Both the position numbers and the translations under genes were made by a program. A DNA stretch of 64,000 nucleotides, from assembly GCF_014206945.1 (NCBI RefSeq), contig NZ_JACHON010000007.1, forward strand, positions 18,851-82,850, written 5' to 3'. A model generated the notes under the pieces. That model did no database searches. It was not told the origin of the DNA and was given only the letters and a program-made list of their open reading frames with translations. Below, in pieces: positions 55,716-64,000 of the stretch (its first letter is position 1; every line of letters starts with the position of its first letter). The DNA is from Gracilibacillus halotolerans. GTDB lineage: Bacteria; Bacillota; Bacilli; Bacillales; Amphibacillaceae.

Positions 55716-56183
55716 CTATCGTGGATTAAATGTCACGTTCCCTGTAGAGTTTAAATAATTAATTTCCTCGTCAAATGTAATATAGTCTAAGTACACCATT
55801 AATAGAACAACTCGCTGCCCTGTTTCCGGATCGCTTAGAATAATATGGTCGCGACCAGCGGCTTCAATAATTCCTCTGAAAATTTTTGCGTTCCATTGAT
55901 CGTTGTTTTCAAACGTCATATAAACAGTCGCTATCTTACCTCTGTTAAGTCTTAGAATATTTTCAATATAAGACTGCTCTAATGGAAGCATTCCTGGAAC
56001 ATCGGAAACGGGCTGCTGACCAGGTATTCCTGATGGAAAGTTCGGTATGCCTGATGGAGTCTGACCTGGTATAGGCTGTGGAAATTGTTGTTGAGGCATC
56101 CCTCCTTGTTGTGAAAAGCCTTGTTGCGTTCCCATTGGAAAATTCATTTGTGACTGGTGCGGAAAATTCCCTTGTTGTGTCAT
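55716..56183 (-). CDS. gerQ: Spore coat protein GerQ
   Basis: A 155-residue coat protein crosslinked by the Tgl transglutaminase and needed for proper placing of CwlJ in germination. The first ~65 residues are Gln/Pro/Gly-rich (many possible crosslink sites); the C-terminal domain is typical (PLEQSYIENILRLNRGKIAT, IILSDPETGQRVVLLMVYLD). ATG at 56183 follows AAAGGAG by 7 bases; a further upstream ATG lacks a site. It shows the organism forms spores. A mother-cell sigma factor promoter is expected but was not resolved. Confidence 0.92.
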   Translation of the reverse strand: MTQQGNFPHQSQMNFPMGTQQGFSQQGGMPQQQFPQPIPGQTPSGIPNFPSGIPGQQPVSDVPGMLPLEQSYIENILRLNRGKIATVYMTFENNDQWNAKIFRGIIEAAGRDHIILSDPETGQRVVLLMVYLDYITFDEEINYLNSTGNVTFNPR

Positions 56184-56282
56184 TGATAAACTCCTTTCGT
56201 TCAAGCTGACATTCTTATGTCTCTATCTTCATGTATATGCAAAAAGCCCAGGATGATGATAAAATTAATTATCAACATAAAA

Positions 56283-56318
56283 AAAGTGCCTCCACCTTTA
56301 TAAGGGAAGACACTTTAA
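56283..56318 (-). terminator. Terminator of hemQ
   Basis: On the minus strand AAAGTGTCTTCC pairs imperfectly with GGTGGAGGCACTTT, followed by TTTTTTT. Confidence 0.8.
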
Positions 56319-56325
56319 CTCTCTA

Positions 56326-57072
56326 TTATATGCTGAAATAACTTGGTAATTTATCATTCGGTAAGATACTTCCAACGTAAAATGGTCCAAACTCACCGTA
56401 CTTAGCACTAACTTCGTCAAATCGCATTTCGTATACAATTTTTTTCAAGTCTAATACATCTTTCGCAAACAGAGTAACGCTCCATTCCCAATCATCAAAG
56501 CCCATAGAACCAGTGATAATTTGTTTTACTCTTCCAGCATATTTCCTGCCTGTAAAACTGTGTTCATACATAAGTCTTCGACGCTCATCAAAGGAGAGAG
56601 AATACCAGTTTTCAAATCCTTCTCGACGTTTGTCCATAGGATAGAAGCAAATATAATCCCAATCTGGTAATTTTGGAGTTAAGCGTGCTCGTACACCGGG
56701 GTTGTCTTCAGGATTATCTTCATCTTTAGCCATATATTTGGATAATTCTACAACAGAGACATACGAATAGCTTGGAATCATATACTCAGCGATTTTAGAT
56801 TTATTAAACTGAAGTTCAATCTCTCCTAGCTCATCCATCGTAGGACGCAAGATCATTAAGATAATATCAGCTTTTTGTCCCATCACGGTATAAAGTGCAT
56901 GACTACCTTCACGGGCTTCCCTGATGTTATCCCATTTCTCAAGCATTGCTTGATATTCTTGAATTGCTTCTTCTCTTTCTTCTTTTGAAGTCTTTTTCCA
57001 TTTTTTCCAATCGATTTTGCGTAAATCATGTAGACAGTACCAGCCGTCCATTGTTTCTACTGCTTCTGCCAT
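56326..57072 (-). CDS. hemQ: Coproheme decarboxylase HemQ
   Basis: A 248-residue chlorite dismutase-family enzyme that converts coproheme to heme b, the last step of the coproporphyrin-dependent heme route of Gram-positive bacteria. Characteristic segments are [32 protein letters not shown] (with the catalytic Tyr region), [16 protein letters not shown] and [19 protein letters not shown] at 57072 follows AAGGAGTG by 6 bases. Divergent from pta, as in B. subtilis (ywfI-pta). Confidence 0.93.
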   Translation of the reverse strand: MAEAVETMDGWYCLHDLRKIDWKKWKKTSKEEREEAIQEYQAMLEKWDNIREAREGSHALYTVMGQKADIILMILRPTMDELGEIELQFNKSKIAEYMIPSYSYVSVVELSKYMAKDEDNPEDNPGVRARLTPKLPDWDYICFYPMDKRREGFENWYSLSFDERRRLMYEHSFTGRKYAGRVKQIITGSMGFDDWEWSVTLFAKDVLDLKKIVYEMRFDEVSAKYGEFGPFYVGSILPNDKLPSYFSI

Positions 57073-57265
57073 GATAATCACTCCTTCTTGTTTTAATATA
57101 ACATAATTTGGGGAAAATATAGATGGATAGGCATTGAGAGTGTCGTTATTTATGACAAAATAATGAATTTCAGATTTAAAACGATTCCAATAAGATGTTC
57201 AGCTTTCATTATTACACAAAAAGGTATATCATATATAACAGATACCAATTTGGAGGGATGAAATA

Positions 57266-58237
57266 GTGACGGATATTTTTGAAAGTATTAAGAAGCAATT
57301 GTCCGGAAACACAAGAAAAATAGTATTTCCTGAGGGTTTAGATGAACGAATTATACAGGCTGCTAGTCAATTAGCAAAAGAGCAAATTGTCAAACCTGTA
57401 CTAATAGGATTAGAAGAAAAAGTAGAACAGAAGGCGAAGGATTTAGGTATTTCATTGGAAGGCGTAGAAGTATTGGATCCTAGTACGTACGGTGAATTTG
57501 ATCAAATGGTTCAAGCCTTCGTAGAAAGAAGAAAAGGGAAAGCAACCGAAGAGGACGCACGTAATATTCTGTTAGACGAGAATTACTTTGGAACGATGCT
57601 TGTTTATATGGACAAAGCTGATGGACTAGTAAGCGGAGCAGCACACTCTACTGCAGATACAGTTCGTCCAGCATTGCAAATCATTAAAACAAAAGAAGGT
57701 ATTAAGAAAACTTCCGGAGTATTTATCATGGTACGTGAGGAAGAGAAGTACGTATTTGCTGATTGTGCGATTAATATCTCTCCAGATAGTAATGATTTAG
57801 CTGAAATTGCTATAGCTAGTGCAGAAACAGCTGAATTATTTGATATTGACCCACGTGTAGCAATGTTAAGCTTCTCAACAAAAGGTTCTGCAAAATCACC
57901 TGAAACAGAGCGTGTGGCAGAGGCAGTAACGATTGCGAAGGAAAAAGCACCTGATTTAGTATTAGATGGTGAATTTCAATTTGACGCGGCTATCGTACCA
58001 TCTGTAGCCGAGAAAAAAGCACCCGGATCTGTTATTCAAGGAGACGCAAATGTATTTGTATTCCCTAGCTTAGAAGCAGGTAACATTGGCTATAAACTTA
58101 CGCAACGCTTAGGAAACTTTGATGCAGTCGGTCCTATTCTACAAGGCCTTAATAAACCCGTTAATGATCTTTCAAGAGGATGTAGCGCAGACGACGCATA
58201 TAAATTAGCACTAATTACGGCTGTCCAATCCCTTTAA
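57266..58237 (+). CDS. pta: Phosphate acetyltransferase
   Basis: Makes acetyl phosphate from acetyl-CoA, the first step of acetate overflow. 323 residues, the short EutD-type form. Blocks include FPEGLDERIIQAA, VSGAAHSTADTVRPALQIIK, LSFSTKGSAKSPE and FPSLEAGNIGYKLTQRL. Start is GTG with TTGGAGGGATG about 5-8 bases upstream. Single gene with strong terminator; CcpA usually activates it but no cre could be fixed by eye. Confidence 0.94.
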   Translation: MTDIFESIKKQLSGNTRKIVFPEGLDERIIQAASQLAKEQIVKPVLIGLEEKVEQKAKDLGISLEGVEVLDPSTYGEFDQMVQAFVERRKGKATEEDARNILLDENYFGTMLVYMDKADGLVSGAAHSTADTVRPALQIIKTKEGIKKTSGVFIMVREEEKYVFADCAINISPDSNDLAEIAIASAETAELFDIDPRVAMLSFSTKGSAKSPETERVAEAVTIAKEKAPDLVLDGEFQFDAAIVPSVAEKKAPGSVIQGDANVFVFPSLEAGNIGYKLTQRLGNFDAVGPILQGLNKPVNDLSRGCSADDAYKLALITAVQSL

Positions 58238-58251
58238 ATAGCAGAATCAAG

Positions 58252-58283
58252 AAGCTTGTCGAAATCTTTCGACAAGCTTTTTA
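58252..58283 (+). terminator. Terminator of pta
   Basis: AAGCTTGTCGAAA and TTTCGACAAGCTT form a 13-base perfect stem with a TC loop, then TTT. Confidence 0.88.
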
Positions 58284-58305
58284 TTTTGAGCAAAATATGA
58301 GGGGG

Positions 58306-58560
58306 AGTAATCCCTCGACTCGTGATAGAACACCCAGGACGCGCGATAGAACCAATCCACTCGTGATAGAACACCCTCGACGCGCGATAGAACCAATCCA
58401 CTCGCGATAGAACACCCTCGACTGGCGATAGACTGATTCCACTCGTGATAGAACACCCTCGACTAGCGATAGACTGATTTCACTCCGGATAGCTCCCCCT
58501 CGACTGGCGATAGACTGATTTCACTCATGATAGACCACCCATGACTCTCGATAGACCATA
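58306..58560 (+). repeat. 41-bp tandem array D (about six units)
   Basis: Half-units such as CACTCGTGATAGAACACCCT (20) and CGACGCGCGATAGAACCAAT plus C (21) alternate with 41-base period; later units carry GATAGACTGATT variants. Core is CG(C/T)GATAGA(A/C). Array E at 63.7 kb is nearest in sequence, in reverse orientation. Any frame across it is artefactual because 41 is not a multiple of three. Confidence 0.88.
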
Positions 58561-58629
58561 TTTTATTCTAGTAATAAAATCGATACTTCTCAAAAATCCA
58601 TGTGCTTCTCTAGGAAAAAGGTAAAGAGT

Positions 58630-58658
58630 TTGACATAATACAAATAAGTGAATCTAAT
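58630..58658 (+). promoter_or_regulatory. SigA promoter of menC
   Basis: TTGACA, 17 bases, TCTAAT, about 20 bases before the menC start. Confidence 0.75.
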
Positions 58659-58678
58659 AGGGTAAGAGGTGAATAGTG

Positions 58679-59788
58679 ATGATGACATTAAAGAGATTAA
58701 TTCTCCATGAATTGAAAATGCCTCTACGATTTCCGTTTCAAAACAGTAAAGAAACCGTCCGCGAAAAAAGGTTTCATATTATAGAACTAATGGATCAAGA
58801 TGGAGTATCAGGATTTGGAGAAACCGTTGCTTTTGAGAGTCCTTGGTATACAGAAGAAACAACGGATACAGTAGCTATGACGATTGAAAAGCATATTTGG
58901 CCAGTACTTCGTCATACAACAATAAAACATCCATCTGAATTTCAAACAAAAACCGCACATATAAAAAGACATCACATGGCAAAAGCAGGAGTAGAAGGTG
59001 CACTTTGGGATCTTTACGCAAAGAAAAAAGGAAGACCTCTTTATCAAGCAATCGGAGGGACAAACCGACATATAGAAGTTGGTGTTGCGATAGGAATTCA
59101 AAAAGATATGCCAACACTTCTAACTAAAATCAATCAAGCAATAGCAGAAGGCTATAAAAGAGTGAAATTAAAAGTATCCAAAGGTAACGACATAGAAGTA
59201 TTAGAAACCGTTCGAGAAGCATTTCCTGCTATTGATTTAATGGTAGACGCAAATGGCGCCTATAACCTACAAGACTTGAAGCATTTAAAGCAAATCGACC
59301 AATTCAAATTAATGATGATCGAACAGCCATTAGCAAGTGATGATTTTGTAGAGCATGCACGTCTCCAAGAAGAATTACATACTCCAATCTGTCTCGATGA
59401 AAGTATTCATACGTTAGCAGACGCTCAAACAGCCATTGCTCTAGAGAGTTGCCGAATTATAAGCATGAAGCTCGGCAAGGTCGGTGGATTTACAAATGCA
59501 ATAGAAATTCATAACGAATGCGCTAAACATAATATACCAGTCTGGTGTGGTGGTATGTTAGAAGCGGGTGTTGGACGTGCGCAAAGCTTAGCTCTTGCTA
59601 CATTACCAAATTTTCAATTACCAGCTGATACTGGAGCATCACAACGGTATTGGAAACAAGATATTATTCAGCCAGAAGTGGAAGTAGAGAATGGGGTCGT
59701 CGAATTACCACAATTGCCTGGTATCGGATACGAAATAGATTTGGAAGCACTGCTACATTATAGAAGCTATGAAAAAAGTTTAGGGTGA
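58679..59788 (+). CDS. menC: o-Succinylbenzoate synthase (NSAR/OSBS type)
   Basis: A 369-residue enolase-superfamily enzyme. The barrel motifs are KLKVSKG (base Lys), VDANGAY, IEQPLASDD, DESIHTL (metal ligands) and MKLGKVGG (second Lys). In menaquinone synthesis it dehydrates SHCHC to o-succinylbenzoate; related enzymes also racemise N-succinyl amino acids, so the substrate is not certain from sequence. It is outside any men cluster. ATG at 58679 is 6 bases from AGGTGA; GTG 58676 and ATG 58682 are alternatives. Own promoter. Confidence 0.87.
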   Translation: MMTLKRLILHELKMPLRFPFQNSKETVREKRFHIIELMDQDGVSGFGETVAFESPWYTEETTDTVAMTIEKHIWPVLRHTTIKHPSEFQTKTAHIKRHHMAKAGVEGALWDLYAKKKGRPLYQAIGGTNRHIEVGVAIGIQKDMPTLLTKINQAIAEGYKRVKLKVSKGNDIEVLETVREAFPAIDLMVDANGAYNLQDLKHLKQIDQFKLMMIEQPLASDDFVEHARLQEELHTPICLDESIHTLADAQTAIALESCRIISMKLGKVGGFTNAIEIHNECAKHNIPVWCGGMLEAGVGRAQSLALATLPNFQLPADTGASQRYWKQDIIQPEVEVENGVVELPQLPGIGYEIDLEALLHYRSYEKSLG

Positions 59789-59810
59789 AAATTTCACAAT
59801 GCTTCAATTA

Positions 59811-59839
59811 AAAAAAGCGGGAGATAATTCCCACTTTTA
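59811..59839. terminator. Terminator between menC and lipL
   Basis: AAAAAGCGGGA and TCCCACTTTT form a ten-base stem (one mismatch) around six bases, lying between convergent genes with A/T tracts both sides. Confidence 0.75.
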
Positions 59840-59844
59840 AACAA

Positions 59845-60696
59845 TTATTCATTCTCTTCAATAATATCCGTTATTTTCTTGTTTCTATCAATCATTTGTG
59901 TCATTCTTTTTTCAAAAATAGGGAGCTCTTCCGTTGAGAGGTCTTGTTCGTAAATATCATCACTGACGGAGCTTAGTAAATTTCTTACACGTAGCATAGC
60001 ATCTGCTACAGTGAGCTTTGTCCCTAGCAGCTCTGATAATGATTGCATAGTGGATGGCACGATTTCTGGGTAATCAAAACGTTCAGAGGCTTCAGCCTGT
60101 GCCTTTTTATAAAATTCTTGAATGAGTTCAGCCCGTTTTGAACCGCTACCCTCCATGCATAAATAAATTTGTACAGCAATTCCTTTTTTGACGCGTCGTT
60201 GAGAGATGCCGGCAAACTTTTTGCCACCAATACTTAAATCATAATCTCCAGGACAGTAAGAACCAACAATTTCGTACGCCTCTATCTCATTCGTCAAATC
60301 GCTGTACATTTCTTGAATAAAGGAAGTCATCAATTCATAGCCATCGTGAATGCCTAAACTTTCTGAATCAGGTAAGATGAAAGAAAAGTTTAAAATATCA
60401 TCATCTAATACAACCGCCAAGCCACCAGAATTACGAAGTACAATATCGTAACCTTGAGAGCGAAGAAAAGCAATGCCAGCTTCAATCTCAGGTAAGCGAC
60501 TATCTAATATTCCAAGGACAATCGTTTTTGAATGAACCCAGAAACGTACAGCGATAGTATCCGACATTTTTCCAGTTGTTTCGCATAAAGTGTCATCCAG
60601 CGCAAAAGAGCCCATCGCGGTCCCTAGTTTTGTCGGATTGCTGTCATCCACGATTCTTATTTTTTTGTTTTTAAAAAAATCATTCCAACTTTTCAT
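59845..60696 (-). CDS. lipL: Octanoyl-[GcvH]:protein N-octanoyltransferase LipL
   Basis: A 283-residue member of the lipoate ligase/transferase fold that moves octanoyl from GcvH to the E2 subunits of dehydrogenases, as B. subtilis LipL (YwfL). The catalytic Cys lies in EIVGSYCPGDYDLSIGGKKF (Cys148), where true ligases differ. RNSGGLAVVLDDDILNFSF is the substrate-binding block. Close to pta, as in B. subtilis. Divergent from ywfO. Confidence 0.9.
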   Translation of the reverse strand: MKSWNDFFKNKKIRIVDDSNPTKLGTAMGSFALDDTLCETTGKMSDTIAVRFWVHSKTIVLGILDSRLPEIEAGIAFLRSQGYDIVLRNSGGLAVVLDDDILNFSFILPDSESLGIHDGYELMTSFIQEMYSDLTNEIEAYEIVGSYCPGDYDLSIGGKKFAGISQRRVKKGIAVQIYLCMEGSGSKRAELIQEFYKKAQAEASERFDYPEIVPSTMQSLSELLGTKLTVADAMLRVRNLLSSVSDDIYEQDLSTEELPIFEKRMTQMIDRNKKITDIIEENE

Positions 60697-60778
60697 GAAA
60701 AGAAATGCTCCTGTCTGTTTTCGTCTACGTCAAAGTATATTATACTAGATAATAAGTAAAAAGAGGAAGGTATCATAC

Positions 60779-62074
60779 ATGGCATATAAAGATGAAAAAC
60801 TAAACGAAGAGAAAGTGTTTAAAGACCCTGTTCACAGCTATGTCCATGTCAGAGACCGAGTAATCTGGGATTTGATAGGAACGAGGGAATTTCAGAGGTT
60901 GCGTAGAATTAAGCAACTAGGTACCTCCTATCTGACATTTCATGGTGCAGAGCACAGTCGATTTAACCACTCTCTTGGCGTTTATGAAATTGTTCGGCGA
61001 ATTTTGGAGAATTTTGCACATCGGCCTAACTGGAATCAAGAGGAACGATTATTATGTTTAAGTGCAGCACTACTCCACGATTTAGGTCATGGTCCATTTT
61101 CCCACTCATTCGAAAAAGTATTCAATCTGGACCACGAAAATTTTACAAGAGCGATTATTTTAGGGGATACAGAAGTGAATGAAATTCTTATCAAAGTCAG
61201 CCCAGACTTCCCACAAAAAGTAGCGGATGTAATTAACAAAACGTACAAAGATAAACTTGTCGTTAGCTTAATTTCGAGTCAGATAGATGCAGATCGAATG
61301 GATTATCTTCAACGAGATGCTTATTTTACGGGAGTTAGTTATGGACATTTTGATATGGAACGAATCCTTCGTGTTATGCGACCATATGACGACCAGGTAG
61401 TGGTGAAAGAAACGGGCATGCATGCAGTAGAAGATTACATTATGAGTCGTTATCAAATGTATTGGCAAGTATATTTTCATCCAGTTACTCGAAGTGCAGA
61501 AGTAATCTTAACGAAAATATTGCATCGTGCGAAACAACTTTATAGAGAAAATTACTCTTTCAAAATAGAACCTACTCCATTCCTCTCGTTTTTTAATGAC
61601 GACGTATCTTTAGAGGACTATATTCGGCTAGATGAATCTGTAGTTATGTATTATTTTCAAATGTGGACGGAGGAAGAAGATTCTATTTTAAGTGATTTAG
61701 CTTATCGATTTATGAATAGAAAACTATTTAAATATATAGAGTTTAATCCCAATTCACAAATGTCTAATTTGATGGAATTATATCAACTTTTTAAGGAAGC
61801 GAATCTGAATCCTGAATATTACTTGGTAGTAGATTCATCTTCTGATTTACCATACGATTTCTATCGACCAGGAGAGGAAGAAGAACGATTACCTATTCAT
61901 TTGCTTTTACCGAATGGCGAATTGAATGAATTATCTCGCCAATCAGAAATTGTAGATGCCATTTCAGGAAAAATTCGAACAGATCATAAATTATATTTTC
62001 CTAAAGATTTAGTAGAGCAATTACCAGCGAATCAAAAAGACAAAATAATGGAGATTTTATATAAGCAGAAATAG
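60779..62074 (+). CDS. ywfO: HD-domain phosphohydrolase YwfO
   Basis: A 431-residue HD-superfamily protein of the dNTP triphosphohydrolase-like group. Metal motifs are HSRFNHSLGV (H...), LLHDLGHGPFSHSFE (HD) and SSQIDADRMDYLQRD. Expected activity is on nucleotides; the B. subtilis counterpart is YwfO. GAGGAAGG precedes the ATG. It is followed after 11 bases by ywgA, forming an operon. Confidence 0.9.
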   Translation: MAYKDEKLNEEKVFKDPVHSYVHVRDRVIWDLIGTREFQRLRRIKQLGTSYLTFHGAEHSRFNHSLGVYEIVRRILENFAHRPNWNQEERLLCLSAALLHDLGHGPFSHSFEKVFNLDHENFTRAIILGDTEVNEILIKVSPDFPQKVADVINKTYKDKLVVSLISSQIDADRMDYLQRDAYFTGVSYGHFDMERILRVMRPYDDQVVVKETGMHAVEDYIMSRYQMYWQVYFHPVTRSAEVILTKILHRAKQLYRENYSFKIEPTPFLSFFNDDVSLEDYIRLDESVVMYYFQMWTEEEDSILSDLAYRFMNRKLFKYIEFNPNSQMSNLMELYQLFKEANLNPEYYLVVDSSSDLPYDFYRPGEEEERLPIHLLLPNGELNELSRQSEIVDAISGKIRTDHKLYFPKDLVEQLPANQKDKIMEILYKQK

Positions 62075-62085
62075 AGGTGTCGAAA

Positions 62086-62586
62086 GTGTTAGAAAATCAT
62101 GCGAAATTGGTGAAAGTGATAGCTTCAACAGACGGCATTATTGGAAGAAAGAAGCTACAAAAAATTATATTCATTATGAAAAAGTTAGGCTATCGATTTG
62201 AAGAGAAGTTTACGTTTCATTTTTATGGACCATACTCGGAAGAGCTCAGTCTCAGAGTGGAAGAGCTTACGAATCTAGGGTTTATTTCAGAAATGAAGGA
62301 ACAGAAGAGTAACTATTATCAATATCGTTATGAAGTTACCGAGAGAGGCAAGCAATTTTTAGAACAGGCACCAACGGAACTAACAGTAGATGACGATTTA
62401 GCGGTATTGCTTAAAAATCAAAGTTCAAGATTCTTAGAGCTTGTGTCTACCATGCTATATTTTGATAATTTAGATAAAGAAGAAGTAAACAAAAAGGTAC
62501 AAGAAGTAAAGAAAAAATCGAACTATACAGAATCAGATATAGAAGAAGCTTGGGATTTCATCCACAAGATTTCTCTTAAACAATAA
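62086..62586 (+). CDS. ywgA: YwgA family protein
   Basis: A 166-residue protein with an N-terminal winged-helix-like region (GIIGRKKLQKIIFIMKKLGY) and a C-terminal helical part. Same gene order after ywfO as in B. subtilis. GTG at 62086 is 6 bases after AGAGGTG and is preferred over GTG 62077, which is part of that site. Function unknown; proteins of this shape are often annotated as regulators or antitoxin-like. Confidence 0.82.
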   Translation: MLENHAKLVKVIASTDGIIGRKKLQKIIFIMKKLGYRFEEKFTFHFYGPYSEELSLRVEELTNLGFISEMKEQKSNYYQYRYEVTERGKQFLEQAPTELTVDDDLAVLLKNQSSRFLELVSTMLYFDNLDKEEVNKKVQEVKKKSNYTESDIEEAWDFIHKISLKQ

Positions 62587-62604
62587 AAAAAGGAGAGTAT
62601 TAGT

Positions 62605-62787
62605 ATGCCATACGTAACGGTTCAGATGTTAGAAGGAAGAACAGAGGAACAGAGAAAAGCACTTATCGAGAAAGTTACAGAGGCTGTTGCAGAAACAGTG
62701 GATGTTGCACCAGAAAAAGTAGTTGTGTTTATTGAGGACATTGATAAACGAAATTACGGTGTTGGTGGTAAACGACTAATCGACTGA
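62605..62787 (+). CDS. ywhB: 4-Oxalocrotonate tautomerase family protein YwhB
   Basis: A 60-residue tautomerase. After Met removal the N-terminal Pro is the catalytic base (MPYVTVQMLEGRTEEQRKAL), with Arg11-type residues in EGRTEEQR. It converts enol to keto forms of 2-hydroxymuconate-like acids; natural substrate unknown in bacilli. AAAGGAGAG lies 6-7 bases before the ATG. 18 bases after ywgA, same operon, ended by a terminator. Confidence 0.92.
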   Translation: MPYVTVQMLEGRTEEQRKALIEKVTEAVAETVDVAPEKVVVFIEDIDKRNYGVGGKRLID

Positions 62788-62855
62788 ATCCATATACCAA
62801 AGGTTAGGATAGGCTTCTCTTTTAGAAAGCTCCTATTTTTGTAAACTGTACAAGC

Positions 62856-62888
62856 TGGCAAGCCTAAAATAGATGGGCTTGCCTTTTC
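62856..62888 (+). terminator. Terminator after ywhB
   Basis: GGCAAGCC and GGGCTTGCC form an eight-base perfect stem around ten bases, then TTTTC. Confidence 0.85.
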
Positions 62889-62948
62889 GTATAACAGATA
62901 GAATATGCTACAATGAAGCTATGAATAGATATTAAGGAGGGCACTGGA

Positions 62949-63464
62949 ATGTCTGAGGAAAAAAAGACACAAAAGAAAACAAATCAATTTACGATATTGA
63001 AGGATGATTCCACAGACGGACATGGTGGCTATGGTGTTGGTTCCGTTAGTTTGGAGAATGTGACTCCTGTTATCGTAGATCCACAAGAAGAGCGAGCCTT
63101 TATTGATATGGGTGCTATGCATGGCCGTAGTGAGATAGAACGTCGTGTGAAAATTATTCCAAATAAAGATGAAGTGCCAAATGGAAAATTATATTGGATT
63201 GTCTGGGTAACTGTTGAACGTGGTCAAGACGGGCCTTATTACTATGGTGTAACAGGCTGTGAAATTGTTGTTGATCGTTCGATAAAGCGTGCCTATAAAT
63301 CGATGCCAGAACATGTGAATCGAATGGATAAATCTTTGAAAGGTCATGTAATCGTAGAGGATATGGATGAAACATCGAGAAATCTACTTAGAGACTTTTT
63401 AAAAGACTACGATATAGATATGTGGGAGAGAGCTTCGGAAGATCTAAAGAAAGCATTACCATAA
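62949..63464 (+). CDS. ywhD: YwhD family protein
   Basis: A 171-residue soluble protein of the YwhD family (DUF family found across bacilli); typical stretches are FTILKDDSTDGHGGYGVGSV and AFIDMGAMHGRSEIERRVK. Function unknown. GGAGGG lies 7 bases before the ATG. Single gene, in the conserved ywh neighbourhood. Confidence 0.9.
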   Translation: MSEEKKTQKKTNQFTILKDDSTDGHGGYGVGSVSLENVTPVIVDPQEERAFIDMGAMHGRSEIERRVKIIPNKDEVPNGKLYWIVWVTVERGQDGPYYYGVTGCEIVVDRSIKRAYKSMPEHVNRMDKSLKGHVIVEDMDETSRNLLRDFLKDYDIDMWERASEDLKKALP

Positions 63465-63610
63465 TAGTAAACATGTGGTGCATAATATTGGTGAATAATT
63501 GAACAATTTGTGAACAATCAATGAAAAGCAATTTTATTACTTGTCCAAACTCTAACTTCTTTATAGAATAAGATTTAAGTAACTCTTATTGTTACTAGGA
63601 CAGAAAAAGA

Positions 63611-63656
63611 GCTGACTCTAAACCGCTTACCGACGGTTCTGGAGTCAGCCTTTTTC
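63611..63656 (+). terminator. Terminator of ywhD
   Basis: GCTGACTC and GAGTCAGC form an eight-base stem extended inside by AAACCG/CGGTT, then C and five T. Confidence 0.88.
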
Positions 63657-63716
63657 AATTTATCTATTTTAAGGTGAAATGTTCAGGTTTATTAGCTTGC
63701 AGTCATGCTGATTCTG

Positions 63717-64000
63717 AGTGACTCGGATAGGTTCTATCTTGAGTCGCAGGTGCTCTATCTCGAGTGGATAGGTTCTAACGCGAGTCGCAGGTGCTCTATC
63801 TCGAGTGGATAGGTTCTAACGCGAGTCGCAGGTGCTCTATCTCGAGTGGATTTGCTCTATCGCGAGTCGTAGGTGCTCTAACTCGAGTGGATAGGTTCTA
63901 TCTTCAGTCGCAGGTGCTCTATCTCGAGTGGATAGGTTCTAACGCGAGTCGCAGGTGCTCTATCTCGAGTGGATAGGTTCTAACGCGAGTCGCAGGTGCT
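63717..64000 (-). repeat. 41-bp tandem array E (seven units or more, cut by window end)
   Basis: Half-units TCGAGTGGATAGGTTCTAAC (20) and GCGAGTCGCAGGTGCTCTAT plus C (21) alternate with 41-base period; several consecutive units are identical. Read on the minus strand the units are ACTCGAGATAGAGCACC and GACTCGCGTTAGAACC, the same type as array D. It starts about 60 bases after the ywhD terminator and continues past the window. Confidence 0.9.

Noticed and set aside
58247..58456. Open frame of 69 codons on the minus strand with repeated SRV/YRA/YHES-like motifs
   Set aside because: It lies wholly in array D and the pta terminator; the 41-base repeat changes frame every unit, and there is no ribosome binding site.
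63791..63976. Open frame of 61 codons with repeated LYLEWIGSNASRRCSISSG
   Set aside because: It is array E translated; the peptide repeat is only the 123-base multiple of the DNA period.
63717..64000. CRISPR array
   Set aside because: All sequence is repeat; there are no unique spacers of constant length and no cas genes nearby. The same holds for the other four arrays.

Overview
The window looks like chromosomal DNA of a low-GC, spore-forming member of the Bacillaceae, probably near Oceanobacillus, Virgibacillus or Ornithinibacillus (inference). The evidence is an AT-rich sequence with strong AGGAGG-type ribosome binding sites, a SAM-I riboswitch, a manganese riboswitch, a lia envelope-stress operon, a GerQ spore-coat protein, and a conserved block ywdI-ywdK-gerQ-hemQ-pta-menC-lipL-ywfO-ywgA-ywhB-ywhD that largely follows the Bacillus subtilis ywd-ywh order. 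I see no rRNA, tRNA, CRISPR array or intact prophage.

Layout. 1-4.1 kb is a small polymorphic-toxin island. It holds an LXG metallopeptidase toxin frameshifted in an (AG)5 run, a lipoprotein, a membrane protein, a leftover toxin-tail fragment and a class II Fic protein. 4.5-14.2 kb is a polysaccharide locus: a wall-anchored GH16 glucanase, an LplABC-type importer without its own ATPase, a YesMN-type two-component system and a GH13 alpha-glucosidase on the other strand. 14.3-17.9 kb is the lia operon without liaG. 18.2-21.0 kb has three small membrane proteins, two apparently ending in winged-helix domains, and a ricin-PL3 pectate lyase. 21-25 kb carries ypmS-ypmR, a decayed coding segment and metY under a SAM-I riboswitch. 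25-42 kb holds a small heat shock protein, cardiolipin synthase, an ABC-F protein, two M29 aminopeptidases, a TRAP transporter whose binding protein appears to start at ATT, an AI-2E-family protein, phosphoglucomutase, a riboswitch-controlled TerC protein and the cystine transporter TcyP. 42-47 kb has a 1181-residue membrane protein and an acyltransferase. 47.5-51.3 kb is a divergent natKR/natAB system with a LytTR-type operator. 51.4-52.3 kb is a decayed IS200-like element between two inverted palindromic repeats. 52.4-63.5 kb is mostly housekeeping.

The least explained structure is a family of five intergenic tandem arrays (about 17.9, 40.1, 47.2, 58.3 and 63.7 kb). All share a 41-bp period made of two 20/21-bp half-units with an ATAGA core. 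Each array has its own sequence dialect, and each lies just 3' of a hairpin, four of the five being typical intrinsic terminators. The 41-bp spacing is close to four helical turns, which would fit a phased binding array. I know no named family that matches.

Other strong signals are the ATT start of dctP, a MetY fused to a CoA-binding-like domain, two intrinsic terminators in series in the terC leader, and the covarying hairpins of the IS200-associated palindromes. Many starts given here were moved downstream of the first possible codon because the ribosome binding site decides them. All homology statements come from reading the translated sequence by eye; no searches were run.
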